A stretch of DNA of 64,000 nucleotides from CAYZUC01 sp964481705 (GCA_964481705.1 CAYZUC010000002.1:7578-71577), one strand, 5' to 3'; shown: positions 19,301 to 28,125, numbered from the stretch's first letter. The notes: generated by a model from the letters alone, not told the origin. Numbers and translations: made by a program.

Positions 19301-19900
19301 CATCGATGCCTCCAGGATTCTGTCTCCATCCCTTTGCACCAGTTCTTTATACTTTTTGTTGACATAGATTGTAGTTAGTGTATGATCTACGATATCATAA
19401 ATTCCGGCACCACATGGAAGGTTATCCATCAACTCTCTTCGTCGCTCTTCCTCGCACACTTCATTCGTGATATCCTCAAATATACTTACCTGAATATCTC
19501 CTTCCTCATCATTTCCCTTAATTACGGAGATAACCATACGAATGTAAACAATGGAGGCATCGCCACAAATAGCACGATACTCTATCGTTAACGGACCATC
19601 CTCCGGCTTTAAATTTTCTACTGCATTCCGAACCCGACCTCTGTCGTCGGGATGAAAAACAGAGTAAATGTCTAATTTCTTCGCAGCGAAATCTTCCCGT
19701 GTGTATTTCAAGATTTTATAGAACTGATCATTTGAATACAGATATTCACACTGATCCCCATCCAGCCGAATAGCGGTCACACCGTTTGCCAGATTGGATA
19801 AAATTGTATCTGTCAGCAGTTTTTTCTGTTTCTCTTTTTCCCGAGCAAGAAGCTCCTTCTCTTTCATTTCCCCATTTTCATGAATGTTCTTTTTGTTCAT
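16328..19900 (-). CDS. Six-PAS hybrid sensor histidine kinase with receiver domain
   Basis: 1190 residues, no membrane segment visible, so probably cytosolic. About six PAS-like domains fill residues 30-800, several ending in the usual DIT/DVNEQ PAC boundary. The HisKA box is SHDMRTPLNAVLAYSN (His to be phosphorylated), then NLLSNAVKFTP, DNGIGM and GTGLGLPIV of the ATPase domain. A carboxy receiver (LLVEDNDMNRDIA, LMDIRMPIMNGFEA, MTADAF, AKPI) follows. It lies inside the xdh/cofactor gene array in the same orientation, so it may sense a purine, redox or metal signal. No DNA-binding partner regulator lies next to it; output is unknown. Confidence 0.88.
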   Translation of the reverse strand: MNKKNIHENGEMKEKELLAREKEKQKKLLTDTILSNLANGVTAIRLDGDQCEYLYSNDQFYKILKYTREDFAAKKLDIYSVFHPDDRGRVRNAVENLKPEDGPLTIEYRAICGDASIVYIRMVISVIKGNDEEGDIQVSIFEDITNEVCEEERRRELMDNLPCGAGIYDIVDHTLTTIYVNKKYKELVQRDGDRILEASMDVVLPEDKPYVEKMLSDLVKTGKEQEYEVHLLVGKDQYKPFLIHVSLLKTGKERTTVSVTYNPISEEEITFRNMLPVALETMMAASNDLSFIKDRALTYVCASREFARMVGYENEKEIIGKTDYDLFSRELAEAYRADDQRLLKSGESLVDSIERIPARNGKICYSSTSKYLLRDDTGNIIGIYGTGRDITEDREAYKRLQMLTDTIPGGLVTYEFSPEGARVLFLSDGVYTITGYSKEEYNLANRDPLSFIIQEDIPELQRQIAEIMKNDTPINDTFRLRRKDGTHRWVNYQAMVAERNGDRLIVNAVLFDVNEQKESSLKLAEAERQNRMKYEHELHLRKELIRESVIYYQLNLTTGVIEEYENKVNKSHTIMVGKNIDDSIHSETLQCTHPDDLSKVFREISPTALLQKYKKGENSVTCVYRRKLEDDEYRFVKTNAVIMTKPNTQELITLLYCYDIDREWKDHIAIETLLDEDMESIFHIDVNKGIAYVAHMRDSVNYVGIHDHFNFKEECEKLCERVIVKEDREIFLKYYNIENLTEYLSKEPFVSATYRIKENNGIHKKLMTAYYMDKQKSIIVVTRRDITKLDDEEQRQKEALQIAVEQAARASKAKSDFLSHMSHDMRTPLNAVLAYSNPELIDHATTEQLREYLYKVNLSGDYLLGIINDVLDMSRIEQNRIVLNPEPYYLSEFEGTIRNVIGELSREKDIEFVMKVPSKPYLGIVVDKVRLNQIFINLLSNAVKFTPYGGKVEFLVEGSQRLPGHKVLCTCIVRDNGIGMSKEFIPHAFESFNQEYRKDVMDKNQGTGLGLPIVKELVRMMSGTIALESELNKGTTVTVKIPFELTDCRKNQVDKPQYDYRILQGTHILLVEDNDMNRDIANALLVKKGCIVHFAENGEEACRQFAGSEKGYYQMILMDIRMPIMNGFEATRRIRSMEREDADTVPIIAMTADAFAEDVHASFAAGMNAHIAKPINPVKLYDTLCSYMTD

Positions 19901-19932
19901 GTAATTACCCCTATTTTATTTGATGTATTAGC

Positions 19933-20820
19933 TCAACCAAGTAACGGAATCAATGTCACTTGATTTGTCCCACCACAAATCATACCAAGCTCTGCCCCTT
20001 CCGCATCAGACAAAACATATGCTTCATCTGTAATCTCCGTTACCTTCTGTGCACGAAGAATAACTTGGTGTTCAAGAATACCTCCTCCAATGCTGCCTAT
20101 AATACTCCCATCCTTTTTTACCAGCATCATGCTTCCTACGCTTCTGGGAGAAGAACCCGTCTTGTCTGTGATAATACAGAGAGTTCCTCCCTCCTGAGAG
20201 CGGTTCAATTCCTGAGTCATGGTACTCCCTGCCTTGCTGTTTTTATGCAAAATCACCTCTGCCATAATACTGACTGCAATTTCAGCCGGCGTTTGCGCCT
20301 TAATTGGCAGTCCTATCGGAGCATGAATCGTATGTACCTGATCAGGGTCAAATCCAGCCTCCTCCAGACTTTCATAGGTCTTAGCAACCTTCGCTTTACT
20401 ACCAATCATCCCGAGATACTCATATGGTCTTCTTAAAATCTGTTCCACGCAGATCTGGTCTCCCGCATGTCCTCTGGTCACAACAACATAGTAAACATTT
20501 CTCTCTGTTGGTAAAATATCTGAGATTGTCCCATAATCATGACAACACACCTCATCTGCTTCCGGAAAGCTGATCGGATTGGCAAATTCTTCTCTATCGT
20601 CAATCACCTGTACATAAAAATCAACCATCTTCGCAATTCTTACTACTTGTTTCGCTACATGTCCTCCGCCACAGATAACAAGTCTAGGCTGTAGCGCGAA
20701 CCAGTGCGGTTTTATCTTCTTCGGGTCTTTCCCTTCTCTTTGATACTCAGCAAGAACTCTTTCATAGATTGTTTCTGTATGTGTGAAATCTGCTCCCAAA
20801 ATCGAATCTTTTTCTTTCAT
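19933..20820 (-). CDS. XdhC-type molybdenum hydroxylase maturation factor, domains in swapped order
   Basis: 295 residues. XdhC/CoxI-family proteins insert the sulfurated molybdenum cofactor into xanthine dehydrogenase-like enzymes. Here the Rossmann XdhC_C-like domain comes first (LVICGGGHVAKQVVRIA at about residue 47, VIDDREEFA, VVVTRGHAGD, MIGSKAKVAKT, HAPIGLPIKAQTPAEIAVSI). The CoxI-like domain comes last (about 205-295: GTLCIITDKTGSSPRSVGSM, GSIGGGILEHQVI, MICGGTNQVTLIP). In classical XdhC the CoxI part is amino-terminal. It lies directly downstream of the xdh subunit genes, supporting the maturation role. Confidence 0.87.
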   Translation of the reverse strand: MKEKDSILGADFTHTETIYERVLAEYQREGKDPKKIKPHWFALQPRLVICGGGHVAKQVVRIAKMVDFYVQVIDDREEFANPISFPEADEVCCHDYGTISDILPTERNVYYVVVTRGHAGDQICVEQILRRPYEYLGMIGSKAKVAKTYESLEEAGFDPDQVHTIHAPIGLPIKAQTPAEIAVSIMAEVILHKNSKAGSTMTQELNRSQEGGTLCIITDKTGSSPRSVGSMMLVKKDGSIIGSIGGGILEHQVILRAQKVTEITDEAYVLSDAEGAELGMICGGTNQVTLIPLLG

Positions 20821-20833
20821 ATGTTACTCACTC

Positions 20834-21652
20834 TCATATGCCCTTCTCATGCAGAAAATCCCTCAGCAGATTCAAACACACCTTTTTTCGGTATTCCGAT
20901 GAAACTCTTCCCTTAATTGGATGAATTGCCTGATCGTATGCAGTAAGAAAATCCTCTTTGATTGCTTTCGCCTCTGCAAGACTTTTTCCTTCCAGCATTT
21001 TCTCCAGTTCTCTATGACGACATACCACGTCCTCAATAGAACCAAACGCTACTGCAAAATGCTTGATAAGGTTACCGTCCATCTCAATAATTCCTGCAAA
21101 AGATACACGAGATATTGCCAGAGCCTTCCGAGCACCGACCTTTTGATAACCGTAATTACCCATCCCTTCCTTTGGAAAAAGAATCTCTACAATAAGTTCA
21201 TTATCCGCCAGATCCAATTGCTTTCTTCCCTTGTAGAAATCCTTAATATCAACGATACGTGTTCCCTTTACTGATGCAAGAACCAGCTTGGCATCAGCTA
21301 CAAATTCGATTAGTACCGTATCTGCCTTAGCCGAGCCGTTTCCAATATTTCCCCCCATGGTTCCTACATTACGGATAGCAGGCGCCGCAATTCCAGATAC
21401 GGCTTCCTTTAAAAGCTGCGGTACCAGATCAGATTCCAGAACCTCGGTAAAGGTACAGGAAGCACCTATTCTGATATAGGTATCATCTTGTACAATTTTT
21501 CTCATCTCCGGCACTCGAAACAAAAATAAGTAGGATGCATCCTCTTTGGGACGAATCATGAGATCGGTTCCCCCACCATAAGGAATCAGCTTTTCCTCCT
21601 GGTATTTTTCCAAGGCTTCCGCAAGGGAAGTCGCAACAAATCCATTTACCAT
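20834..21652 (-). CDS. xdhB: Xanthine dehydrogenase FAD-binding subunit
   Basis: 272-residue medium subunit of molybdenum hydroxylases (CoxM/XdhB/YgfM family). FAD-binding signatures: PYGGGTDLMIRP near residue 25 and RNVGTMGGNIGNGSAKAD near residue 95. The carboxy CO-dehydrogenase flavoprotein domain ends with LRDFLHEKGI. The start overlaps the 3' end of the iron-sulfur subunit gene by seven bases, so translation is coupled. It passes electrons from the [2Fe-2S] subunit to an acceptor such as NAD or ferredoxin. It is the only FAD subunit visible near two different molybdenum subunits. Confidence 0.93.
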   Translation of the reverse strand: MVNGFVATSLAEALEKYQEEKLIPYGGGTDLMIRPKEDASYLFLFRVPEMRKIVQDDTYIRIGASCTFTEVLESDLVPQLLKEAVSGIAAPAIRNVGTMGGNIGNGSAKADTVLIEFVADAKLVLASVKGTRIVDIKDFYKGRKQLDLADNELIVEILFPKEGMGNYGYQKVGARKALAISRVSFAGIIEMDGNLIKHFAVAFGSIEDVVCRHRELEKMLEGKSLAEAKAIKEDFLTAYDQAIHPIKGRVSSEYRKKVCLNLLRDFLHEKGI

Positions 21653-22119
21653 AATCCGCTTCCCTCCTCTGCTGCAATCCCAATCGCTTTTACAATAGCA
21701 TTATAGCCCGTGCATCGGCATAGGTTTCCGGAGATTCCCACCCGAATATCTTCCTCCGTTGGATGGGGAATCTTGGACAGCAATGCCTCTGTCGCCAGTA
21801 CCATTCCCGGAATACAATAGCCACACTGTACGGCTGATACTGCAGCATAAGCCTTGTCAATAACCTGAAAACGTTGTGTTTCACGAAATCCCTCGATTGT
21901 AACAATCGAGCATCCTTCGCAGCGTCCCATTGCAATCATACAGGAATTGACGAGTTTTCCGTCCATCAGAACCGAACACGAACCACATTCTCCTTCCTTG
22001 CAGCCACATTTTACACCGGTCAATTGAAAAGTGCTCCGAAGGACATCAAGAAGACGATCGGTTGCCTTTCCTTCATAGATTACCTGTTTATTATTTAGTA
22101 TAAAGGTGATTCCTGCCAT
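21646..22119 (-). CDS. xdhC: Xanthine dehydrogenase [2Fe-2S] subunit
   Basis: 157-residue small subunit with two [2Fe-2S] clusters: the plant-ferredoxin motif CGCKEGECGSCSVLMDGK at about residue 40, and the helical cluster motifs CGYCIPGMV and CRCTGYNAIVKAI toward the carboxy end. It sits four bases after the molybdenum subunit gene and overlaps the FAD subunit gene, giving the standard A-C-B order of a three-subunit enzyme. The symbol xdhC follows E. coli usage for the iron-sulfur subunit, distinct from the XdhC maturation factor downstream. Confidence 0.93.
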   Translation of the reverse strand: MAGITFILNNKQVIYEGKATDRLLDVLRSTFQLTGVKCGCKEGECGSCSVLMDGKLVNSCMIAMGRCEGCSIVTIEGFRETQRFQVIDKAYAAVSAVQCGYCIPGMVLATEALLSKIPHPTEEDIRVGISGNLCRCTGYNAIVKAIGIAAEEGSGLW

Positions 22120-22123
22120 CGTC

Positions 22124-24253
22124 TCACTCCTCCCCTAAGATTTCTATCGTATCTTCTGCTGTAAATGGAATATGATTTACCTTTTTTCCATTGTGCAGTG
22201 CCTGTTCTACTGCCTGCGTATATGCCGCTGCTACCGCATCCAATGGAAGCTCTCCTGCTCCCTTGGCACCATAGGGTCCAAACGGGTATTTCTCTACGTG
22301 AAGCTGAATCTGCATATTGGGTACATCCATCGCAGTTGGAATAATATAATCCGCAAAAGAATTGTTGCGAATCCTGCCCTTATCGTCATAGGTCATGTAC
22401 TCGGTAGATGCATAACCGATTCCCTGTAGGAATCCACCTTCCATCTGCCCCAGAACAATATTGTAATCGATAGGTGTTCCTACATCAAAATCTCCATATG
22501 CACCAAGAATCTTGGAGCTTCCTGTATAAGTATCCAATTCTACCTCTACCGCATTAACGCCCCAGGAATAGGTCGGATAGGCATCTCCTTTAAACTCTTC
22601 CAGACTGAAAGGAATCATAAAATCCGGCTGTACATAATTCTCTTCCACCCATTGTTCCTCGCCCTCTTTCCATTCCTCTCGTAGCTTAATTGCGGCACGT
22701 CTCATCAATTCTCCTACTGTCATCAGGCTTCGTGAGGCCACTGTCGGTCCGGAATCCGGAACCAAATCCGTATCCGGATAATTATAGCTGACACGTTCAA
22801 TCGGTATATTCAGCTCATTTGCTACAATCTTAGATAATGTTGTACGAAGTCCCTGTCCGATATCAGAATTCGAGCCCAACGCCACCACCGAACCATCCGG
22901 AAGCTTATGCAGCTTTGCTACTGCCTTAATCATGTCTCTTTCTGCAGAGCCGGTAAATCCTGCTCCATGAAAATGCATGGAAATACCAATACCCTTGCGA
23001 TAACGACCGGTTTGTTCTTTTTCATATTCTGCATATTTTTTTCTAAAATCACAAGCTGCATCTACTTCGTCAATCATGGCCTGTAACGGTACTGGAAAGT
23101 GATATTTTCCGGATGTAGAGGTGAGGTCACCCTGCTTTACCAGCTGAGACTCCTTGAATTCCAGTGGATTCACGCCCAGATGTGCTGCCACATGATTCAT
23201 CATGGTCTCCACGGAGAACAGGGTCTGTGGTGCACCAAATCCGCGATAGGCTCCACATGGTGTTGTGTTTGTCTTTACTGCATTTCCGACCACATGAAGA
23301 TTTGGAATATGATAAACACCATTGGCACAGATAATTCCTCTTTGCAGTACCACCGCAGAGAGTGTCGTATATGCACCTGCGTTAAACTTAATATTCGCAT
23401 CCAGCGCTGTTACTTTCCCATCTTTGACTGCCACCTTATATCTATTTAGAGATGGATGACGTTTGGAGGTAAATTCCAGGTCTTCTCTTCTTCCAAACAC
23501 ACATCGAACCGATTTTCCTGTCTTTTTCGCTGCAACTGCAACCTGGCAGCCAAGAATAGAGGGGAATGCCTCTTTTCCACCAAAACCACCTCCCGTCGCA
23601 TCCTGGGCGATTCTGACCTTGTCCGGTCCCAGTCCCATAGCACGCATCACTGCTCCTTTTACATAATAGGGGCACTGCATGGAACCATGGACATAAACCT
23701 TACCATTGTCCATCAGTTCGGCAATCATGGACTGTGTCTCGAGATAGGTCTGATCCTGATATCCGGTTTCAAATTCCTCTTCATAAATGTTATCCGCTTC
23801 TGCAAACGCTTTTTCCATATCACCACGGCCATACTCATAATGGAAGAAGGCCTCCGATGCTGTCCGCAGATTGAGCACCGGCTCCAATTCCTCATATTCA
23901 ATCTGAACCTTAGCCAACAGCTGACTGACCTGCTCCTCGTCTGGTCCGCAGAGCATACCAATCGGCTCCCCAATATACTGCACTTCCTCATTCGCATAGA
24001 CCGGAGTATCGTCCTTTACGATATTGACTCTATTATCTCCGGGCACATCTTCACGATTCACATAGTAATAGCCTTCCGGCAAATCCGGAATCGCAACCCT
24101 TCGAAGCTTTGCTCTTGCCTTTGTGGAACGTACTAATTTCCCACACAAAAAATCTTCCGCAGGATAATCACATACATAATTTGCATCACCGGTAATCTTC
24201 GATTTGTGGTCCTTTTTTACAGCCGAAGTACTGATTTTATCCATTCCATTCAC
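22124..24253 (-). CDS. xdhA: Molybdopterin-binding subunit of a xanthine dehydrogenase-type hydroxylase
   Basis: 709-residue large subunit without a fused iron-sulfur domain. The amino part begins at the hammerhead domain (KITGDANYVCDY). Molybdopterin-binding signatures include GGGFGGKEAFPS, GAYRGFGAPQ, GQGLRTTLSKIVANEL and the carboxy FGPYGAKGAGELPLDAVAAA, whose Glu matches the catalytic glutamate. It is a separate enzyme from the gene upstream, which carries its own [2Fe-2S] domain. Likely hydroxylates a purine or related N-heterocycle; which one cannot be told from sequence. Forty-nine bases separate it from the upstream gene, so they are probably co-transcribed. Confidence 0.9.
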   Translation of the reverse strand: MNGMDKISTSAVKKDHKSKITGDANYVCDYPAEDFLCGKLVRSTKARAKLRRVAIPDLPEGYYYVNREDVPGDNRVNIVKDDTPVYANEEVQYIGEPIGMLCGPDEEQVSQLLAKVQIEYEELEPVLNLRTASEAFFHYEYGRGDMEKAFAEADNIYEEEFETGYQDQTYLETQSMIAELMDNGKVYVHGSMQCPYYVKGAVMRAMGLGPDKVRIAQDATGGGFGGKEAFPSILGCQVAVAAKKTGKSVRCVFGRREDLEFTSKRHPSLNRYKVAVKDGKVTALDANIKFNAGAYTTLSAVVLQRGIICANGVYHIPNLHVVGNAVKTNTTPCGAYRGFGAPQTLFSVETMMNHVAAHLGVNPLEFKESQLVKQGDLTSTSGKYHFPVPLQAMIDEVDAACDFRKKYAEYEKEQTGRYRKGIGISMHFHGAGFTGSAERDMIKAVAKLHKLPDGSVVALGSNSDIGQGLRTTLSKIVANELNIPIERVSYNYPDTDLVPDSGPTVASRSLMTVGELMRRAAIKLREEWKEGEEQWVEENYVQPDFMIPFSLEEFKGDAYPTYSWGVNAVEVELDTYTGSSKILGAYGDFDVGTPIDYNIVLGQMEGGFLQGIGYASTEYMTYDDKGRIRNNSFADYIIPTAMDVPNMQIQLHVEKYPFGPYGAKGAGELPLDAVAAAYTQAVEQALHNGKKVNHIPFTAEDTIEILGEE

Positions 24254-24302
24254 CTCTCTATTGCTTATCGTTCGGAACTCTTTTAAACAATCCTGTATTT
24301 AC

Positions 24303-26864
24303 TTATATCTGCTTTTTATAAAATGTATTCTGAAGTGGCATGGATGTTCGTAAGACACCATCCATTCGGTAATAAGCATGTGCACAAGCAGCGCCTGTCG
24401 GTATCATGCAGAGTTCTCCACACCCCTTTGCTCCAAAAGCGAGCGGGATCTTTCCTGGTCCTTGAACGAGCCGAACCTCGAGCTCCGGCACATCGGTGGC
24501 ACGTAAAAGTCCCAAGGTGCCCAGCTTAGATTTACAATATCCGTCCACACATTTAAAATCCTCCGTCATGGCATAGCCTAATCCCATAACCATTCCACCT
24601 TCGATCTGACCCTCCAGAGACTGGATATTGACCGGTGTTCCTACATCATATGCGGAAACAATCTTCTCAATTTTACCGTTTGTATCCGGAAGTACGACCT
24701 GTACGCCATAGCTGTAGCTCACATGACGAACCGGAAACTCCTTCGTGGAGCTTAATCCATCGGTCATCGGATCATACTCTCCGAAATAATCTTTGCCCTC
24801 CAGTTCCTGTAATGTCTTTCCGGTATCCAGATCTGCTTTTAGCTGTGCAGCTGCAATTCGTGTCGCTTCTCCGGTCAGTACCGTTTGACGGGATGCGGTG
24901 CTGGTTCCCGCATCCGGCGTTATCCTGGTATCCGGATCTTCGTGTATTACAAGCTTCGGAGAAATTCCTGTCTCATGACAAAGAATCGTCTGACAAACAA
25001 TTGCTATCCCTTGACCCATACAGGCGGCAGAGGTCAGGACATGTACTTTTCCGTCCTGAATCAACAGCTTACATCTGCCACTGTCAATGATACCAACTCC
25101 CTTTCCACTGTTCTTCCAACCCAAAGCAATTCCTGCATAGGGATTTGATTCGTAGACGTCCTTGACTGCCATAAGACACTCTAATGCTCCCGTACTCTCA
25201 TCTGCTATCTGTCCATTTGGAAGTGTCTGTCCCGGACGTATGACATTGCGATGTCGGATCTCCCATGGTGAGATTCCTACCTTTTCTGCAAGGAGATTGA
25301 GATTTTGCTCCATGGCGAAATTACTCTGAGCCGCTCCAAATCCTCGAAAAGCACCCGCTACCATATTATTCGTATAGACGGAAAGTCCAAGAATATCTAC
25401 ATTCTGATAGTTATATGGTCCTGCAGCATGGGTACAGGCACGATCCAAAACCGGACCTCCAAGAGAGGCATACGCACCTGTGTCGGCGATAATCACTGCT
25501 TTCATTGCTGTCAATATACCATTTTCGTCACAGGCAGTTGTAAATTCCATGTCCATTGGATGACGTTTTGTATGATAAGCCAGACTCTCTTGTCTCGTAA
25601 ATTTCACTTTGACCGGTTTGCCTGTATACCATGCCATCAAAGCAGCATGGTGCTGTACGCTCATATCCTCTTTCCCACCAAATCCGCCACCGACTAACAT
25701 GGAGTGACTATGTACCTTCTCCAATGGGATATTCAGCATCTCAGCTACTTCTCTTTGTTCATCGTATACAGACTGTGAGCCTGTGTAGAGCAGGATTCCA
25801 CCCTCTCCATCCGGGAGAGCCACTGCACATTCCGGTTCCATAAATGCATGCTCTTGAAAAGGGGTATGGTATTTTCTTGTTACCACATATTTTGCTTCTG
25901 CAAGTGCTCCTTTTACATCTCCACGAACCAAGGAAGATTTACTCATGATATTTCCATCTTCATGAATCAATGGCGCATCCGGTTTCAATGCATCCTGTGG
26001 AGAAGTAACAGGAGTCAGCTCCGTGTAATCAATCTCTACCAGGTCTACTACCTCCTGCAGGGTTTCCTTGTGACCGGTAGCTACCAGTGCCAAACAATCC
26101 CCAACATATCTTGTCGTTCCGCCCTCGGGAATCATGACATCCCAGTCCTTCTTCATATGTCCCGTAATATTATTAGGAACATCCTTCGCCAATAGAATTT
26201 TTACACAGTCCGGATGCGCTAACGCCTTGGAAATGTCAATTCTATTAATTACAGCTCTTGGATACTTCGACCGAACTCCCTTTGCATACAGCATCTCCGG
26301 AAATACAAGATCATCCGTATACTTTCCTGTCCCGTTCACCTTTTTTGCCGCGTCCGGGCGTCCAAATCTCTGATTCATATGTAATTCCTCGGATTGTGCT
26401 GGAATTTCCGTTCCTTCACGAAAAAAGGCAGCCGCCATCAAGATTGCTTCCTCTATCTTTTTATATCCGGTGCATCTGCAGATATTGCCACGAATAGCTT
26501 TCTTAACATCTTCTATGGTTGGGTCGGGATTACTGTCAATCAGTCCCTTAGCACATATCACCATTCCCGGTATACAAAAGCCACACTGTACAGCTCCGGC
26601 TGCTGCAAAGCAGTATTCGTAAACTGCTCTTTCCTTCTCATCGAAGCCTTCTACGGTTACAATCTCCTTTCCCTCCAGCTTGGAGACTCTCTGTACACAT
26701 GCTTTTGTTGCCCTGCCGTCGATCAAAACCGTACAGGTACCACAGGCTCCTTCACTGCAGCCATCCTTTGCAGAAGTAATCTGCAAATCATCTCGTAATA
26801 AGGATAAAAGAGTTTTATCTTCCGTTACTGAAATACGTTCTCCGTTTATTGTTAACTCATACAT
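24303..26864 (-). CDS. xdhA: Selenium-dependent-type xanthine dehydrogenase (2Fe-2S domain fused to Mo domain)
   Basis: 853 residues, the size and layout of the Se-dependent xanthine dehydrogenase family. Residues 1 to about 155 hold two [2Fe-2S] clusters (DGCSEGACGTCTVLIDG, CGFCIPGMV, CRCTGYKKIEEAI). The rest is the molybdenum domain, starting RFGRPDAAKKVNGTGKYTDD, with GGGFGGKEDMS, GAFRGFGAAQ, ACMGQGIAIV and GAKGCGELCMIPTGAA (catalytic Glu). Selenium in this family is a labile Mo ligand, not selenocysteine, so no in-frame TGA is expected. ATG 26864 follows AAGGGAG. It has no FAD domain and probably borrows the XdhB at 20834-21652. Confidence 0.9.
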   Translation of the reverse strand: MYELTINGERISVTEDKTLLSLLRDDLQITSAKDGCSEGACGTCTVLIDGRATKACVQRVSKLEGKEIVTVEGFDEKERAVYEYCFAAAGAVQCGFCIPGMVICAKGLIDSNPDPTIEDVKKAIRGNICRCTGYKKIEEAILMAAAFFREGTEIPAQSEELHMNQRFGRPDAAKKVNGTGKYTDDLVFPEMLYAKGVRSKYPRAVINRIDISKALAHPDCVKILLAKDVPNNITGHMKKDWDVMIPEGGTTRYVGDCLALVATGHKETLQEVVDLVEIDYTELTPVTSPQDALKPDAPLIHEDGNIMSKSSLVRGDVKGALAEAKYVVTRKYHTPFQEHAFMEPECAVALPDGEGGILLYTGSQSVYDEQREVAEMLNIPLEKVHSHSMLVGGGFGGKEDMSVQHHAALMAWYTGKPVKVKFTRQESLAYHTKRHPMDMEFTTACDENGILTAMKAVIIADTGAYASLGGPVLDRACTHAAGPYNYQNVDILGLSVYTNNMVAGAFRGFGAAQSNFAMEQNLNLLAEKVGISPWEIRHRNVIRPGQTLPNGQIADESTGALECLMAVKDVYESNPYAGIALGWKNSGKGVGIIDSGRCKLLIQDGKVHVLTSAACMGQGIAIVCQTILCHETGISPKLVIHEDPDTRITPDAGTSTASRQTVLTGEATRIAAAQLKADLDTGKTLQELEGKDYFGEYDPMTDGLSSTKEFPVRHVSYSYGVQVVLPDTNGKIEKIVSAYDVGTPVNIQSLEGQIEGGMVMGLGYAMTEDFKCVDGYCKSKLGTLGLLRATDVPELEVRLVQGPGKIPLAFGAKGCGELCMIPTGAACAHAYYRMDGVLRTSMPLQNTFYKKQI

Positions 26865-26951
26865 CGATTGGATTCTCCCTTCCTGCTAATGCAACAATGA
26901 TCGAAATTGAGTTTTAGAAAATATGCATAATTCGTCTGTCTATTTAGAATT

Positions 26952-26981
26952 ATTTTATCATCAAAATACACAATATGTAAA
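26952..26981 (-). promoter_or_regulatory. Candidate promoter of the xdh operon
   Basis: On the minus strand, TTTACA (26976-26981), 18-base spacer, TAAAAT (26952-26957), about 85 bases before the xanthine dehydrogenase start. The 193-base space between modC and this gene is otherwise AT-rich, with a 12-base palindrome TAAGATATCTTA at its modC end and no clear intrinsic terminator. Confidence 0.5.
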
Positions 26982-27057
26982 GGAGAGACTAAATTAATTG
27001 ACAGGATTCAAAAAGATGTGAAAAAGATAAAACAAGAACAACAGAATCTAAGATATC

Positions 27058-28125
27058 TTATCGTAAAAATAAAACTTCATCCGGATTCATCTGAAGATAG
27101 TCTGGTACCCCCTTTTCATCAAGTTCACTCCATCTGCTCTTCTGGAGAAACCAACATATTTCAGCTCCATTCTTACCCGCAAGAAAATACTTTCTTTCAA
27201 ACGGCAATTCTGACATGCTTTTCAGTTGAAAGGAAATACAATTCTTCTGTTCTTCACCCCAGATAGGTACAAATTCATGAGCGCGATAGCCAATAGCAGT
27301 CGCATCATTCGGTATGTCCTTTTTGTTGTTTTGGTTTACATAAATCGTGCAATCCCAATCCGGAATCTGAAAATGTGTAGAATCTATTACTGTAATCTGC
27401 GCAATATTCTTACATCCGGTAAGCTTTGCTACCGATTTTAATTCTGGATTTGCAAAGACCTCCCTTGTTTTTCCGTGGCAGATCATCTTGCCCTCTTCCA
27501 TAATTAGAAGCTCTTCACAGAATCGATAGATTTCATCACGATTATGCGATACAAGGAGGACGGTTCCATCATAATCCTCAAGCATTTCCAGCATTTCCTG
27601 CTGTAATTGATCACTCAGATAGGCATCCAGTGCCGAGAATGGTTCATCCAGAAGAATAACATCCGGCTGATAAGCCATAATTCTGGCCAATGCCGTACGC
27701 TGTTGTTGTCCTCCTGACAATTCCGCAGGAAGTCTCTTTTCCAGACCCTGAAGCCGGAATTTCCGAATCATATCGGCAGTACGTTCCTCGTTTTCCTTTT
27801 TTTTGCCACGAAGACCAATCCGTATGTTTTGCTCCACCGTCATGGAAGGAAAAAGCGCATAGTTTTGAAACAGATAACCGATGTTTCGTTTCTGAGGTTT
27901 CTGATTGACTTTTGTAGGTGAATCCTTTCGAGAATCATACAGAATTCTATCGTCCACACAAACAAAGCCCTCATCCACCTGCCAAACACCGGCAATGCTT
28001 CTCAGGGTCATGCTCTTTCCACAACCGGATGCACCAAGGATACCAATCCTGCGGCTCTCACTTTGAAAGGACACCTGAAGCTTGAAATGATCCAATTGTT
28101 TTTCCAAATTAACCTTTATTGACAT
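27058..28125 (-). CDS. modC: Molybdate ABC transporter ATP-binding protein
   Basis: 355 residues. ABC ATPase domain over residues 1 to about 230: Walker A GASGCGKSMTLR, signature LSGGQQQRTALARI, Walker B VILLDEPFSALD, and switch His in LLVSHNRDE. A carboxy TOBE-like extension follows, with modest conservation. Energises molybdate import with ModB and ModA, encoded just upstream in modA-modB-modC order. Supplies molybdate for the xanthine dehydrogenases and formate dehydrogenase of this locus. Confidence 0.93.
   Translation of the reverse strand: MSIKVNLEKQLDHFKLQVSFQSESRRIGILGASGCGKSMTLRSIAGVWQVDEGFVCVDDRILYDSRKDSPTKVNQKPQKRNIGYLFQNYALFPSMTVEQNIRIGLRGKKKENEERTADMIRKFRLQGLEKRLPAELSGGQQQRTALARIMAYQPDVILLDEPFSALDAYLSDQLQQEMLEMLEDYDGTVLLVSHNRDEIYRFCEELLIMEEGKMICHGKTREVFANPELKSVAKLTGCKNIAQITVIDSTHFQIPDWDCTIYVNQNNKKDIPNDATAIGYRAHEFVPIWGEEQKNCISFQLKSMSELPFERKYFLAGKNGAEICWFLQKSRWSELDEKGVPDYLQMNPDEVLFLR

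Noticed and set aside
23456..24136. 226-residue plus-strand frame in xdhA
   Set aside because: Antisense to the molybdopterin-binding subunit; no start signals or motif.
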